DNA of 64,000 bases from JBFAPK01 sp040676675 (GCF_040676675.1 NZ_JBFAPK010000002.1:310001-374000); one strand, 5' to 3'. Counted from the stretch's first letter, positions 17,477 to 26,005 are shown. Made by a program: numbers and translations. The notes: generated from the sequence alone by a model not told the origin.

Positions 17477-18816
17477 TGCGGGCCGACGCGGCGGACCCGA
17501 GCGGGCGGCGGGAACGCTCCGGCCGGCCGAGCCGCCCGGTGGCGGCCGTCTCCGCGCTGGTCACGGCCGCGTGCGTACCCCTGGCCGGCGCGACCACGGC
17601 CCAGGCCCGACCGCCAGCCCCGGAGCCGGCCCGGGCCGTGGTCCCGGCCGCCGGCCGGGACCGGCATCCCGTCGTCAGCTGGGCCGCCAGCGCCGACCGG
17701 CAGGGCGCCGGGCCCGCCGAGCGCAGCTACCGGCTGGTGGTACGCACCAGCGTCGGCGGTACCGACCTGCGCGTCCGCCTGAGCAACGCCTTCGGCGAGC
17801 ACCCGGTGACCTTCGCCAGCGCCTACGCCGGTCTGCAACAGCGGGGCGCGGCGCTGGTGCCCGGGAGCAACCGGCCGCTGACCTTCGGCGGGCAGCCGTC
17901 GGTCACCGTCCCGACGGGTCAGACCGTCGTCAGCGACGCGCTCCCTGGCAGGCTGGCCGCCCAGAGCAACCTCGTGATCAGCCTCCACGTCACCGGGGCC
18001 GAGGGACCGACCACCGGTCACGGCATGGCGATGCAGACCTCGTACGCGGCCGCGGGCGACCACGCCGCGGAGGAGGCGGCGACCAACTGGACCGACCCGA
18101 TCGGCTCCTGGTACTGGCTGGACTCCGTCAGCGTGGAGACGCCCACCACGATCAGCGCGGTCGCGTTCCTGGGCGACTCCATCACCGACGGCTGGGCCTC
18201 CACCTCGGACGCCAACCGCCGCTGGCCCGACTACCTGTCCCGGCGGCTCCAGGCCGCCTCCGGCAACACCGTGCGGGGCGTGGCCAACGAGGGCATCTCC
18301 GGCAACCAGGTGCTCGCCGACGGCGCCGGCCAGGCCGCGCTGCACCGGCTGGAGCGCGACGTGCTCTCCCAGCCCGGGGTCGGCACCGTCTTCCTGCTGG
18401 AGGGCATCAACGACATCAAGGCGCACACCGGCGTCACGGTGGACGACCTGGTCGCCGGCTACCGGCAGATCGTCGACCGGGCGCACGCGGCCGGCAGGTG
18501 CGTGGTCGGCGCGACGGTCATGCCGTACAAGGGCTGGTACGAGTACGACGCCGCCGGCGAGGCGGTCCGTCAGGGCGTCAACGACTGGATCCGGCACGGC
18601 GGGGCGTTCGACGCCGTGGTGGACTTCGACGCGGTCACCCGCAGCCCGTACGACCCGCAGGCGCTGCTGCCGTTCTTCGACGGCGGGGACCACCTGCACC
18701 CGAACGACAAGGGGATGCAGGCGATGGCCGACGCGGTCGACCTCGCCGTACTGCGCTGCGACCGGCTCGCCGGTGCCCGGAGCACCGCCGGTTCCGGCGG
18801 GTCGGCGACCGGGTAG
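17476..18816 (+). CDS. Secreted SGNH/GDSL hydrolase (probable carbohydrate esterase)
   Basis: A 446-residue exported serine esterase. After a signal peptide (VAAVSALVTAACVPLAGATT) there is a beta-sandwich-like domain of about 150 residues (LRVRLSNAFGEHPVTF). The SGNH domain follows: block I GDSITDGW with Ser235, block III EGINDIK, and block V GGDHLHPND with Asp405 and His408. The two-domain plan is common in actinobacterial GDSL esterases. The start codon overlaps the GH95 stop, so translation is coupled and the esterase probably removes acetyl or other ester groups from the same glycan. Exact substrate is unknown. Confidence 0.88.
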   Translation: MRADAADPSGRRERSGRPSRPVAAVSALVTAACVPLAGATTAQARPPAPEPARAVVPAAGRDRHPVVSWAASADRQGAGPAERSYRLVVRTSVGGTDLRVRLSNAFGEHPVTFASAYAGLQQRGAALVPGSNRPLTFGGQPSVTVPTGQTVVSDALPGRLAAQSNLVISLHVTGAEGPTTGHGMAMQTSYAAAGDHAAEEAATNWTDPIGSWYWLDSVSVETPTTISAVAFLGDSITDGWASTSDANRRWPDYLSRRLQAASGNTVRGVANEGISGNQVLADGAGQAALHRLERDVLSQPGVGTVFLLEGINDIKAHTGVTVDDLVAGYRQIVDRAHAAGRCVVGATVMPYKGWYEYDAAGEAVRQGVNDWIRHGGAFDAVVDFDAVTRSPYDPQALLPFFDGGDHLHPNDKGMQAMADAVDLAVLRCDRLAGARSTAGSGGSATG

Positions 18817-18856
18817 TCGGCCGGCTCCGCTCCCGTCCGGAACGGTCACGCCGCGC

Positions 18857-19109
18857 TCACGCCACCGCCCCACCGGCGGAGCGCGGCGGGCCCGACCGGG
18901 CCAGCGCCGACCGGCCCCGGTCCGCCAGCGCGGCCGTCCCGTCGTCGCCATGGTCGCCGGCCAGGGGTACGGACCGGATGCAGGTACGGCTTCGGCGAGT
19001 CCAGCTGGGAGGTGTCCGGCCGGTACGTGTAGGTGAGCAGTGGTACCGCACCGGCCGAGACCACGACCGAGCGGCCGAGGAGGTGCTCCACCCGCAGCAC
19101 GGGGTTCAT
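18857..19109 (-). pseudogene. Remnant of a PmoA-family (DUF6807) gene, frameshifted and truncated
   Basis: Starting at ATG 19109, 11 bases after the sugar-binding-protein stop, the frame encodes SVVVSAGAVPLLTYTYRPDT and then QLDSPKPYLHPVRT. This is the N-terminus of PmoA-family proteins found in sugar-utilisation operons. The next expected words, LAGD, lie in another frame: one extra C near 18965 shifts the frame. The usual remaining 250 or so residues are missing, and the sequence beyond LAGD resembles nothing in the family. The downstream extent (to a stop near 18857) is arbitrary. I infer a dead gene that was once the last gene of the binding-protein operon. Confidence 0.55.
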
Positions 19110-19120
19110 CTCGCGCCCGC

Positions 19121-20437
19121 TCACGCGGCGTCGATCTCGGCCTGCAGCTCGGCGATGAACGCCGTCGCCGCCTTCTCGGGCGCGGTCCGCCCGAAGAGCA
19201 CCTGCTCGGTGTAGCGCTTGAGGATTCCCTCGATCCCGCTCGCGCCGTTCGGCGTCACCCGGGGCGCGGCGCCGACGGTGACGCTGTCGAGGAACTCGGC
19301 CGCCGCCCGGTCGGCGTCGGTGAGCTTCGGCGTGAGCGCGGTACGGATCTTCTTGTTCGCCGGTACGCCACGGTCGGTCAGCATGATGTCGGCCGCCTCC
19401 TGGCTGTTGGCGAGGAAGTCGACGAAGAGCGCCGCCTCCGCGGGGTGCTTGCTCCGGGCGGAGATCGACCAGTACATCGACGGCTTGTAGTAGGCGCCGG
19501 GCGACTTGGCCTGCGCCTCTCCCGGCAGCCTCAGCAGCCTGAGGTGGTTGCCGCTGGCCGCCGCGAGGGAGGGCAGCTGGGTGTTCCACCAGGTGCCGAG
19601 GGCCGAGGCGTTCGTGGCGGTACCGGACTGCGCCAGCCCGGCGCTGGCCCGCTCGATGGTCACCGACGGCGCGGGGGCCACGCCGGTGGTGGCGAGGTCG
19701 CGCAGGTACCGCCAGAAGTCGGCGAGGACCTCCGGCGGGATGGCGACGTTGCCCTTCTCGTCGTAGAGCGAGGCGCCCGCCTGCCGGGCCCAGACGTTGA
19801 GGCCGCCGCTGTCGAAGCCCCACGACTGCACGCCACTGACCTTGCCGCCGCTGGCCTTCGAGACCTGGGCGCCGACGGCCTTGAGGTCGTCCCAGCTCCA
19901 GGTGGCGTCGTCGGGGAGCGTCGCACCGTACCGCTGGAGCAGGTCGGTGTTGGCCACGAACGCGTAGGTGGCCAGGCCGGTGGGGAGCGCGTACTGCTTG
20001 CCGCCGACGACGCCGGTGTCCAGGGCGTTGCGGTCGAAGTCGCCCGTGTGCAGGTACCTGGTGGCCGTGCCGAGGTCGAGCAGGGCGCCCCGCTCCCCGT
20101 ACGAGGCCAGGTACAGCTCGTCCATCTGGATGACGTCGGGCGCGTCGTTCGCCGCCACCGTGGTCGCGAGGCTGTCCCAGTAGCCGTTCCACTCCTTGAA
20201 CTCGCCCTCGACGGTGATGTTCGGATGCGCCCGGTGGAACAGGTCGATCACCTGCTGGGTACGCCGGTGCCGGGCGTCCGATCCCCACCAGGTGAAGCGC
20301 AGGGTCACGGGCTTGTCGGACAGTTCCTGGTCGGCGCCGGGGCCGCTGCCGCCGCAGGCGGTGCTGGTGAGGGCGAACGCGACCGACAGGGCCAGGACGA
20401 GCGACCTCGCGGTACAGCGGACGAGTTGGGGGCGCAT
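19121..20437 (-). CDS. Extracellular solute-binding lipoprotein of a carbohydrate ABC transporter (family 1)
   Basis: A 438-residue lipoprotein. The signal peptide ends in a lipobox-like TSTACGGSG, so Cys about 29 would be lipidated. The mature part begins PVTLRFTWWGSDARHRRTQQ, typical of CUT1 sugar-binding proteins, with the later blocks GTWWNTQLPSL and FVDFLANSQEAADIMLTDRG. ATG 20437 has AAGGAG 5 bases upstream; upstream codons lack support. No permease or ATPase genes accompany it, and the next gene is a broken PmoA remnant, so the transporter is incomplete here. It may use permeases elsewhere or be a relic. The sugar is unknown; neighbours suggest a plant cell-wall oligosaccharide. Confidence 0.92.
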   Translation of the reverse strand: MRPQLVRCTARSLVLALSVAFALTSTACGGSGPGADQELSDKPVTLRFTWWGSDARHRRTQQVIDLFHRAHPNITVEGEFKEWNGYWDSLATTVAANDAPDVIQMDELYLASYGERGALLDLGTATRYLHTGDFDRNALDTGVVGGKQYALPTGLATYAFVANTDLLQRYGATLPDDATWSWDDLKAVGAQVSKASGGKVSGVQSWGFDSGGLNVWARQAGASLYDEKGNVAIPPEVLADFWRYLRDLATTGVAPAPSVTIERASAGLAQSGTATNASALGTWWNTQLPSLAAASGNHLRLLRLPGEAQAKSPGAYYKPSMYWSISARSKHPAEAALFVDFLANSQEAADIMLTDRGVPANKKIRTALTPKLTDADRAAAEFLDSVTVGAAPRVTPNGASGIEGILKRYTEQVLFGRTAPEKAATAFIAELQAEIDAA

Positions 20438-20497
20438 CGGAACTCCTTCCGGCGAGCTCACGCCAGCCGACCGCGGCCGGGAAAGCGTATTCCGCAG

Positions 20498-20525
20498 TCT
20501 CTATGGATCGTCGGGCCCGCGTCAA
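20498..20525 (-). promoter_or_regulatory. Promoter of the sugar-binding-protein gene with ACGATCCATAG motif
   Basis: Read on the minus strand, TTGACG (20525-20520) and TAGAGA (20503-20498) are 16 bases apart. The motif ACGATCCATAG (20511-20501) lies across the spacer and -10. Nearly the same 11-mer occurs at the promoters at 24463 and 57086. The site also overlaps the leader of the divergent oxidoreductase. Confidence 0.5.
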
Positions 20526-20557
20526 GGCGCGGCCGGGCGCCCCCTATGGTGGGCCGG

Positions 20558-21640
20558 ATGACGAGCAGGACGTCGTTCGCGTTCGTCGGGTTCGGGTTCC
20601 GGGCCCGCACGATCTGGCGCCTCGCCGCGGAGCTGCCCGACGTGACCTGCGTCGGAGCCGTGGTCCGTACGCCGCGGGAGCTGCCGCTGCCGCGGTTCGC
20701 CTCGCTCGCCGACTGCCTCGCCTCGGCCCGGCCCGACTTCCTGGTGACCGCGCTGCCGGCCAGCGCCAACGCGGAGATCCTCGTCGAGGCGGTGGCGCAC
20801 GGCGTGCCGGTACTGAGCGAGACCCCGCCCGCGCCCGACCTGGCCGGGCTGCGCCGGCTCTGGTCGGCGGTCGGCGCCGCCGGCCTGGTGCAGGTCGCCG
20901 AGCAGTACCTGCTGCTCCCCGCGCACGCGGCGCGCCTGGCCGCGGTCCGCTCCGGGATCATCGGTACGCCCACCCAGGTGCAGGTCTCCTCGACCCAGCT
21001 GTACCACGCGGTCTCGCTCATCCGGGGGCTGCTGGACGCCGGCCACGCCCCGGCCACCGTCCGCGCCACCCGTACCGTCGCACCGCTGGTCGACCCGCTG
21101 AACCGCGCTGGCTGGACGGACGACCCGGTACCGAGGCCGGCCAGCACGACGATCGCCACCCTCGACTTCGGCGGCGGCCGGTCCGGGCTCTACGACTTCA
21201 CCGACAACCAGACCCGCAACCAGCTTCGGTTCCGGCGCATCCTGGTCCGGGGCAGCCACGGCGAGCTGCGCGACGACGAGATCACGCACCTGCCCGCGCC
21301 GCGCACGGTCCTGCGCTCGCCGCTGGTACGCCGGCAGATCGGCCACGACCTCGACCTCAACGGCTTCCACACCGAGACCATCAGCCTCGGCACCGAGGTG
21401 CTCTACCGCAACCCGTACCCGCAGCACCGCTGGAACGACGACGAGATCGCGACGGCCACGCTGCTGCAGGCGACGGCGGCCTGGGTACGCGGGGCGGGGC
21501 CGCCGCCGTATCCGCTGGCCGAGGGGGCGCAGGACCACCTGGTCGCGCTCGCCATCGAGGAGGCCGCCGACACCGACCGTACGGTGACCACGTCCACCGA
21601 GGACTGGTCCGGCCCGGCGCGGACCGGATCCAAGGGTTGA
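20558..21640 (+). CDS. GFO/IDH/MocA-family oxidoreductase
   Basis: A 360-residue NAD(P)-dependent sugar oxidoreductase. The Rossmann fold opens with FAFVGFGFRARTIWRLA, a slightly altered GxGxRA motif. The segment VPVLSETPPAPDLAGL corresponds to the 'EKP' block, although the usual Lys is replaced by Thr-Pro, which may affect catalysis. The C-terminal domain shows NGFHTETISLGTEVLYRNPY. The ATG at 20558 is 7 bases after a TATGGT -10-like box, so the mRNA is probably leaderless. It is divergent from the sugar-binding lipoprotein and likely acts on the same sugar. Substrate is unknown. Confidence 0.87.
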   Translation: MTSRTSFAFVGFGFRARTIWRLAAELPDVTCVGAVVRTPRELPLPRFASLADCLASARPDFLVTALPASANAEILVEAVAHGVPVLSETPPAPDLAGLRRLWSAVGAAGLVQVAEQYLLLPAHAARLAAVRSGIIGTPTQVQVSSTQLYHAVSLIRGLLDAGHAPATVRATRTVAPLVDPLNRAGWTDDPVPRPASTTIATLDFGGGRSGLYDFTDNQTRNQLRFRRILVRGSHGELRDDEITHLPAPRTVLRSPLVRRQIGHDLDLNGFHTETISLGTEVLYRNPYPQHRWNDDEIATATLLQATAAWVRGAGPPPYPLAEGAQDHLVALAIEEAADTDRTVTTSTEDWSGPARTGSKG

Positions 21641-21654
21641 CCGGGCCGGGCCGG

Positions 21655-22248
21655 TCAACCGCCGTAGGGGCGCGCGGCCCGACCGGCCCGCAGCGTCGAC
21701 GCCCACCAGCCGAGCTGGTCGAGCAGGGTCTTGGCGGCGCCGTTCACCACCTCCAGGTCGAGCGGATTGCCGTCCGCGTCGAACCGCGAGTGTGCCAGGT
21801 GGAAACTGACGGTTTCGCGGATGGTGACGGTGTGCAGCTCGGCGAAGACGATACGCAGCTGCTCCACCGCCCGCAGGCCGCCGGAGATCCCGCCGTACGA
21901 GACGAAGCCGACCGGCTTCGCGTGCCATTCCGGATTGACCGAGTCGATCGCTATCTTGAGCGGCCCGGGATATCCATGGTTGTACTCGGGAGTGATCACA
22001 ACAAACGCGTCGGCGGCCCCGATCCGTTCCGCGAACCCCCGCACGGCGGCGGACTCGTACCGGCCCCCGCTGACCGGCGTCGCCTGTCCGCGCGGAGGCA
22101 GCGGCGTGTCGGCGAGGTCGACGACGTCGAGCACCAGGTCGGCGCGCTGCCGGGCCCGGCCGATGAACCAGTCCGCGACTCTGGGACAGAACCGTCCTTC
22201 CCGGACGCTGCCCACGATGACGGCCAGTCGGTATTGGCCCTCCACCAC
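21655..22248 (-). CDS. NADPH-dependent FMN reductase family flavoprotein, SoxR target
   Basis: A 197-residue flavodoxin-fold reductase. It opens with RLAVIVGSVREGRF, the phosphate-binding loop, and contains VVITPEYNHGYPGPLKIAID, the hallmark second flavin loop, followed by KPVGFVSYGGISGGLRAVEQLR. GTG 22248 has AAGGAGG 7 bases upstream. The promoter has a 19-bp spacer filled by a SoxR box, so SoxR should activate it when redox-active compounds are present. In Streptomyces coelicolor an FMN reductase is one of the few SoxR targets. It probably reduces quinones or flavins. It converges on the oxidoreductase gene with only 14 bases between stops. Confidence 0.92.
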   Translation of the reverse strand: MVEGQYRLAVIVGSVREGRFCPRVADWFIGRARQRADLVLDVVDLADTPLPPRGQATPVSGGRYESAAVRGFAERIGAADAFVVITPEYNHGYPGPLKIAIDSVNPEWHAKPVGFVSYGGISGGLRAVEQLRIVFAELHTVTIRETVSFHLAHSRFDADGNPLDLEVVNGAAKTLLDQLGWWASTLRAGRAARPYGG

Positions 22249-22288
22249 GACGAATCCTCCTTGGGAACACGAACGCGTTTGCGAGGCC

Positions 22289-22319
22289 ACGCTACGACCT
22301 GAACAATTGTTGAGGTCAA
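22289..22319 (-). promoter_or_regulatory. SoxR-controlled promoter of the FMN reductase gene (box 22296-22317)
   Basis: On the minus strand, TTGACC (22319-22314) and TAGCGT (22294-22289) are separated by exactly 19 bases, the long spacer used by MerR-family activators. The spacer region is a near-perfect 22-bp palindrome (22296-22317) centred on AATT, with one mismatched pair. The right edge touches the proposed soxR start at 22319, so SoxR bound here would also cover its own start region. Confidence 0.85.
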
Positions 22320-22819
22320 TGGAGGCGGATCGGCACGGGCGGGTGAGCATGGGCGGGTTGGGCCCGGAGGAGTCGGAGTTGACGGTCGGACAACTCGCCG
22401 CGCGCAGCGGGGTGAGCGTCTCGGCACTGCACTTCTACGAGCGGCAGAAGCTCATCTCCAGCACCCGGACCCTGGGCAACCAGCGGCGGTACCGGCGGGA
22501 CACGCTGCGCAGGGTGGCGTTGATCAGGATCGCCCAGCGGGTCGGCATTCCCCTGGCACAGGTGGCCGAGGCGCTGGCCGAACTGCCCGCCGGCCGTCCA
22601 CCGACCCGCGAGGACTGGGAGCGCCTCGGCCGGCGGTGGCAGGAGGAACTCGACGAACGGATCCGGCTGCTGCACCAGATCCGCGACGAGTTCGCCGACT
22701 GCGTGGGCTGTGGCTGCCTCTCCATCGACCGCTGCGTGCTGGCCAACCCCGACGACGTGCTCGGCACGCGCGGGCCGGGGCCGCAGCGCCTCGTCGCCAC
22801 CCCGCGCGGCCGGTCCTAG
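22319..22819 (+). CDS. soxR: Redox-sensitive transcriptional activator SoxR
   Basis: A 166-residue MerR-family dimer that senses redox-cycling agents through a [2Fe-2S] cluster. The helix-turn-helix reads LTVGQLAARSGVSVSALHFYE, then GNQRRYRRDTLRRVALIRIA. A dimerisation helix leads to the four cluster cysteines in CVGCGCLSIDRC, exactly the SoxR pattern. Start is uncertain: ATG 22319 gives a length normal for actinobacteria but no strong ribosome site; GTG 22343 and ATG 22349 are alternatives. It is divergent from the FMN reductase and convergent with the MFS gene, both of which carry the same operator upstream. In actinomycetes SoxR responds to endogenous redox-active metabolites more than to superoxide. 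Confidence 0.95.
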   Translation: MEADRHGRVSMGGLGPEESELTVGQLAARSGVSVSALHFYERQKLISSTRTLGNQRRYRRDTLRRVALIRIAQRVGIPLAQVAEALAELPAGRPPTREDWERLGRRWQEELDERIRLLHQIRDEFADCVGCGCLSIDRCVLANPDDVLGTRGPGPQRLVATPRGRS

Positions 22820-22851
22820 GCGGCCTCGCGGTCGCGTCGCCCCGCGGTCGG

Positions 22852-24252
22852 TCACGGCACGGTCGTCGGCTCCGCGGCGGCGGTCTCCGGCTCCCGGCGC
22901 TTCTGCAGCAGCAGGGCGAGGAGCAGGACGGTGAGCAGCGCCAGCACGGCCATCGCCCAGAGCATGATCCGCAGCCCCTCGGTGAGACCAGGATCGAAGA
23001 ACCGCCCGCCGGTCAGGCTCGCCAGCACCGCACCAAAGATCGCGATCACCACCGTCTCGCTCGCGAGCCGGGCGGTGTTGAACATCCCCGCCGCCGTTCC
23101 CGCCCGGCGGGCGTCTACGCTGCCGATCGCCAGCCCGTCGATGAGCCCGGTGGAGATGCCCATCCCCGCGCCAATGGTGAGCAGTGGTCCGGCCAGACCG
23201 AACCGGGTGATGCCCGGTTCGATCACGGTGAGCCAGGCGGCGCCGAGCCCGACCAGCACCACCGAGGTGACCACGATCGCCGCCGGCGGCGCCCACCTGG
23301 CGAGCACCCCGCTCAGCAGCGGCAGGACGAGGGTCGGCCCGGTGAGCAACAGCAGCGTCGCCCCGGCTTGGCCGGCGCTCATGCCGAGCACGTTGGTGAA
23401 GTACGCCGGCAGGTAGATCAGCAGCGGGATCAGGACGCAGACGACGATCGCCGCGGCGGCCGAGAATCCGACGAAGCGCCGGCTGGCGAGCAGCGTCAGG
23501 TCGAACATGGGGCGGGGCTGACGCCGTTCGACCACGGTGAAGACCAGCAGTAGCAGGGGCGAGGCGACGAACGCGCCGGCCACGATCGGGCTGGTCCAGC
23601 CCAACGCGGGCCCCTGGACGAACGCGAAGATCAGCAACAGCAGGGCGAGGCTGAACGTCACCGTACCCGCCCAGTCCACCTGAGGGCGGCCGGACTCACG
23701 CGATTCCGGCAACGCCGGCACGAGGCTCAGCACCACCACCGCCACCCCGGCCGGCACGCCGAACGCGGCGCGCCAGCCGAACGCGTCGACCAGTACGCCG
23801 GCGACCGTCGGGCCGAAGGCGAGACCGGCGCCGAGCGCCGTGCCGAAGAGCCCGAAGACCCGCGCCCGGGCCGGACCCTCGAACGAGGCCGCCAGCAGGG
23901 CCGCTCCGCTCGCGGCAGCGGCGGCGCCGCCGACCCCGGCGAGCGCCCGCAGCACGTCGAGCAGCACGATGTTGGTTGCCGCCGCGCTGAGCAGCCCGGT
24001 CACCGCGAAGGAGGCCACGCCGCAGGCGTACACCCGGCGGCGCCCGAACAGGTCCGCGAGCGATCCGCAGGCCAGCATGAAGCTGGCGAAGGTGGCGTTG
24101 TAGCCGGTCACCACCCACTGCACGGCGGCGAGGTTCGCCTTGAGGTCGGTGGTGATGTCCGGCAGTGCGACCGACGCGCCGGTCAGCGTGACCGGCAGCG
24201 AGACGCTCGACAGCAGGACGGCCGCGAGCGCGATCCAGCGATTCCTCCGCAC
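22852..24252 (-). CDS. MFS drug-efflux transporter (DHA2-like), SoxR target
   Basis: A 466-residue membrane transporter with about 13-14 hydrophobic segments. It has DHA2-like motifs: LPDITTDLKANLAAVQWVVTGYN, motif A in GSLADLFGRRRVYACG and the later GAALLAASFEGPARARVFGL region. GTG 24252 is preceded by GGAGGAGGGA. Its promoter contains a SoxR box nearly identical to that of the flavin reductase, so it probably exports a redox-active compound (for example a quinone antibiotic or toxic dye). The substrate is not evident. It converges on soxR with 32 bases between the stops. Confidence 0.93.
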   Translation of the reverse strand: MRRNRWIALAAVLLSSVSLPVTLTGASVALPDITTDLKANLAAVQWVVTGYNATFASFMLACGSLADLFGRRRVYACGVASFAVTGLLSAAATNIVLLDVLRALAGVGGAAAAASGAALLAASFEGPARARVFGLFGTALGAGLAFGPTVAGVLVDAFGWRAAFGVPAGVAVVVLSLVPALPESRESGRPQVDWAGTVTFSLALLLLIFAFVQGPALGWTSPIVAGAFVASPLLLLVFTVVERRQPRPMFDLTLLASRRFVGFSAAAAIVVCVLIPLLIYLPAYFTNVLGMSAGQAGATLLLLTGPTLVLPLLSGVLARWAPPAAIVVTSVVLVGLGAAWLTVIEPGITRFGLAGPLLTIGAGMGISTGLIDGLAIGSVDARRAGTAAGMFNTARLASETVVIAIFGAVLASLTGGRFFDPGLTEGLRIMLWAMAVLALLTVLLLALLLQKRREPETAAAEPTTVP

Positions 24253-24308
24253 GGTCCCTCCTCCGCACCGACCTGGTCGGCACCTACCCCTCCGGCCCTG
24301 ACCGCCCC

Positions 24309-24339
24309 AGTCTTCAACCCGAACAATTGTTGAGGTCAA
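24309..24339 (-). promoter_or_regulatory. SoxR-controlled promoter of the MFS gene
   Basis: On the minus strand TTGACC (24339-24334) and AAGACT (24314-24309) are 19 bases apart. The spacer palindrome is centred on AATT, and the 19 bases from TTGACC through TTGTTC are identical to the promoter at 22319. The -10 box is weak, as expected for an activator-dependent promoter. Two bases differ in the outer arm, so affinity may be lower. Confidence 0.82.
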
Positions 24340-24418
24340 GCCGCGACCGAGGAGACGACGAAGCGGCCCGCCCACGCCAGGCTCGGCCGGGCGCCCGGCG
24401 GTACGGCGACCGTCGCTC

Positions 24419-24470
24419 TTGACGTCCGTGAATGGAAACCCCTAGCGTCTCAGGCCAGTGAAACGATTCA
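24419..24470 (+). promoter_or_regulatory. Promoter and LacI-type operator of the rhamnose-type ABC operon
   Basis: TTGACG (24419-24424) and TAGCGT (24443-24448) are 18 bases apart. Ten bases past the -10 lies TGAAACGATTCA (24459-24470), a near palindrome of the TGAAACGTTTCA type bound by many LacI-family repressors. Its position over the transcript start would block transcription. The same arrangement is found at 35401-35451. Confidence 0.7.
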
Positions 24471-24481
24471 TAGGGGGTCGG

Positions 24482-26005
24482 ATGAGCCTCGACGTACGCC
24501 CGACGAACCCGCCCCCGGTACTCGTGCTCGACCAGATCAGGAAGTCGTTCGGTGCCATCGCGGCGCTGCGCGGCGTACGCCTGGAGCTGCACCCCGGCGA
24601 GGCGCACGCCCTGGTCGGCGAGAACGGCGCGGGCAAGTCCACCCTCGTCAAGATCCTCGCCGGCGCGCACCTTCCCGACTCCGGCCGGATGACCCTCGAC
24701 GGGAGGCCGCTGCTGCCGCGCGGCCCCGCCGACGCCCGGGCCGCCGGGATCGCCGTCATCCACCAGGAGCCGACGCTCTTTCCGGACCTGTCGGTCGCGG
24801 AGAACATCTTCATGGGCCGGCAACCACTGCGCGGCCTTCGTCGCATCGACACCCGGGCGATGCGCGACGCGGCCGAGCGGCTCTTCGAGCGCCTGGGCGT
24901 ACGGATCGACCCCGACCGTCCCGCCCGCGGGCTCTCCATCGCCGACCAGCAGCTCGTCGAGATCGCCAAGGCGCTGTCGTTCGACGCCCAGATCCTGGTC
25001 ATGGACGAACCGACCGCCGCGCTCTCCGGCGTCGAGGCGGAACGGCTCTTCGGGGTGGTCCGGTCGCTCTGCGAGCGCGGCGCGGCGGTGCTGTTCATCT
25101 CGCACCGCTTCGACGAGGTCTTCGCGCTGTGCCACCGGCTGACCGTGCTGCGCGACGGCGCCTGGGTCTCCACCGATCGGACGGCCGACCTCACCGTCGA
25201 CGAGGTGGTACGCCGGATGGTCGGGCGGGACGTCGACTCGCGCTATCCGAAGCGGACCGCCACGGCGGGCGAGACCCTGCTGGAGGTGCGCGGACTGGCC
25301 CGCGCCGGCGTCTTCTCCGACGTCTCGTTCGCCGTACGGGCCGGCGAGGTCGTCGCCCTCGCCGGGCTGGTCGGGGCCGGGCGCAGCGAGGTGGCCCGCG
25401 CGGTCTTCGGCGTGGACCGCTACGACGCCGGCGAGGTACGCGTCGCGGGGCGGCCCCTGCCGCCGGGCAACCCGCGCCGGGCGATCGCCGCCGGCCTGGC
25501 GCTCGTCCCCGAGGACCGCCGCCAGCAGGGCCTGGTCATGGAGTTGTCGGTGGAGCGCAACGCCACCCTGGTCCGTCGCCGGGCCCTGAGTCGGCTGGGC
25601 CTGCTCCTCGGCGGCGCGGAGCGGGCCGAGGCCCGCCGCTGGACCGACCGGCTGCGGGTCAAGGCCGCCCGGCTCGCCGCCCCGGTGGCCACCCTCTCCG
25701 GCGGCAACCAGCAGAAGGTCGTCCTCGCCAAGTGGCTCGCCACCCGGCCACGGGTCCTGATCGTCGACGAGCCGACGCGCGGCATCGACATCGGCACCAA
25801 GGCCGAGGTGCACCGGCTGCTCGCCGAACTGGCCGGCGGCGGGCTCGCCGTACTGATGATCAGCAGTGAGCTGCCGGAGGTGCTCGGCATGGCCGACCGG
25901 GTCCTGGTCATGCACGAGGGCCGCCTGGTCCGCGAACTGTCCCGGGCCGAGGCCGACGAGACCGCCGTGATGTTCGCCGCGACGGGTCGGGGGGCGACGG
26001 TATGA
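24482..26005 (+). CDS. Sugar ABC transporter ATPase, two-domain CUT2 type (probable rhamnose importer)
   Basis: A 507-residue ATPase with two nucleotide-binding halves. The first has Walker A GENGAGKS (46-53), signature GLSIADQQLVEIAKAL and Walker B ILVMDEPTAAL. The second has the degenerate Walker A GLVGAGRSE and a canonical signature LSGGNQQKVVLAKWL, as in RbsA, LsrA and RhaT. ATG 24482 is preceded by AGGGGG; the GTG at 24458 lies inside the operator and is less likely. Its stop overlaps the permease start (ATGA). Rhamnose as substrate is inferred from the shared operator with the rhamnogalacturonan lyase/mutarotase operon; ribose or AI-2-like sugars are alternatives. Confidence 0.93.
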   Translation: MSLDVRPTNPPPVLVLDQIRKSFGAIAALRGVRLELHPGEAHALVGENGAGKSTLVKILAGAHLPDSGRMTLDGRPLLPRGPADARAAGIAVIHQEPTLFPDLSVAENIFMGRQPLRGLRRIDTRAMRDAAERLFERLGVRIDPDRPARGLSIADQQLVEIAKALSFDAQILVMDEPTAALSGVEAERLFGVVRSLCERGAAVLFISHRFDEVFALCHRLTVLRDGAWVSTDRTADLTVDEVVRRMVGRDVDSRYPKRTATAGETLLEVRGLARAGVFSDVSFAVRAGEVVALAGLVGAGRSEVARAVFGVDRYDAGEVRVAGRPLPPGNPRRAIAAGLALVPEDRRQQGLVMELSVERNATLVRRRALSRLGLLLGGAERAEARRWTDRLRVKAARLAAPVATLSGGNQQKVVLAKWLATRPRVLIVDEPTRGIDIGTKAEVHRLLAELAGGGLAVLMISSELPEVLGMADRVLVMHEGRLVRELSRAEADETAVMFAATGRGATV

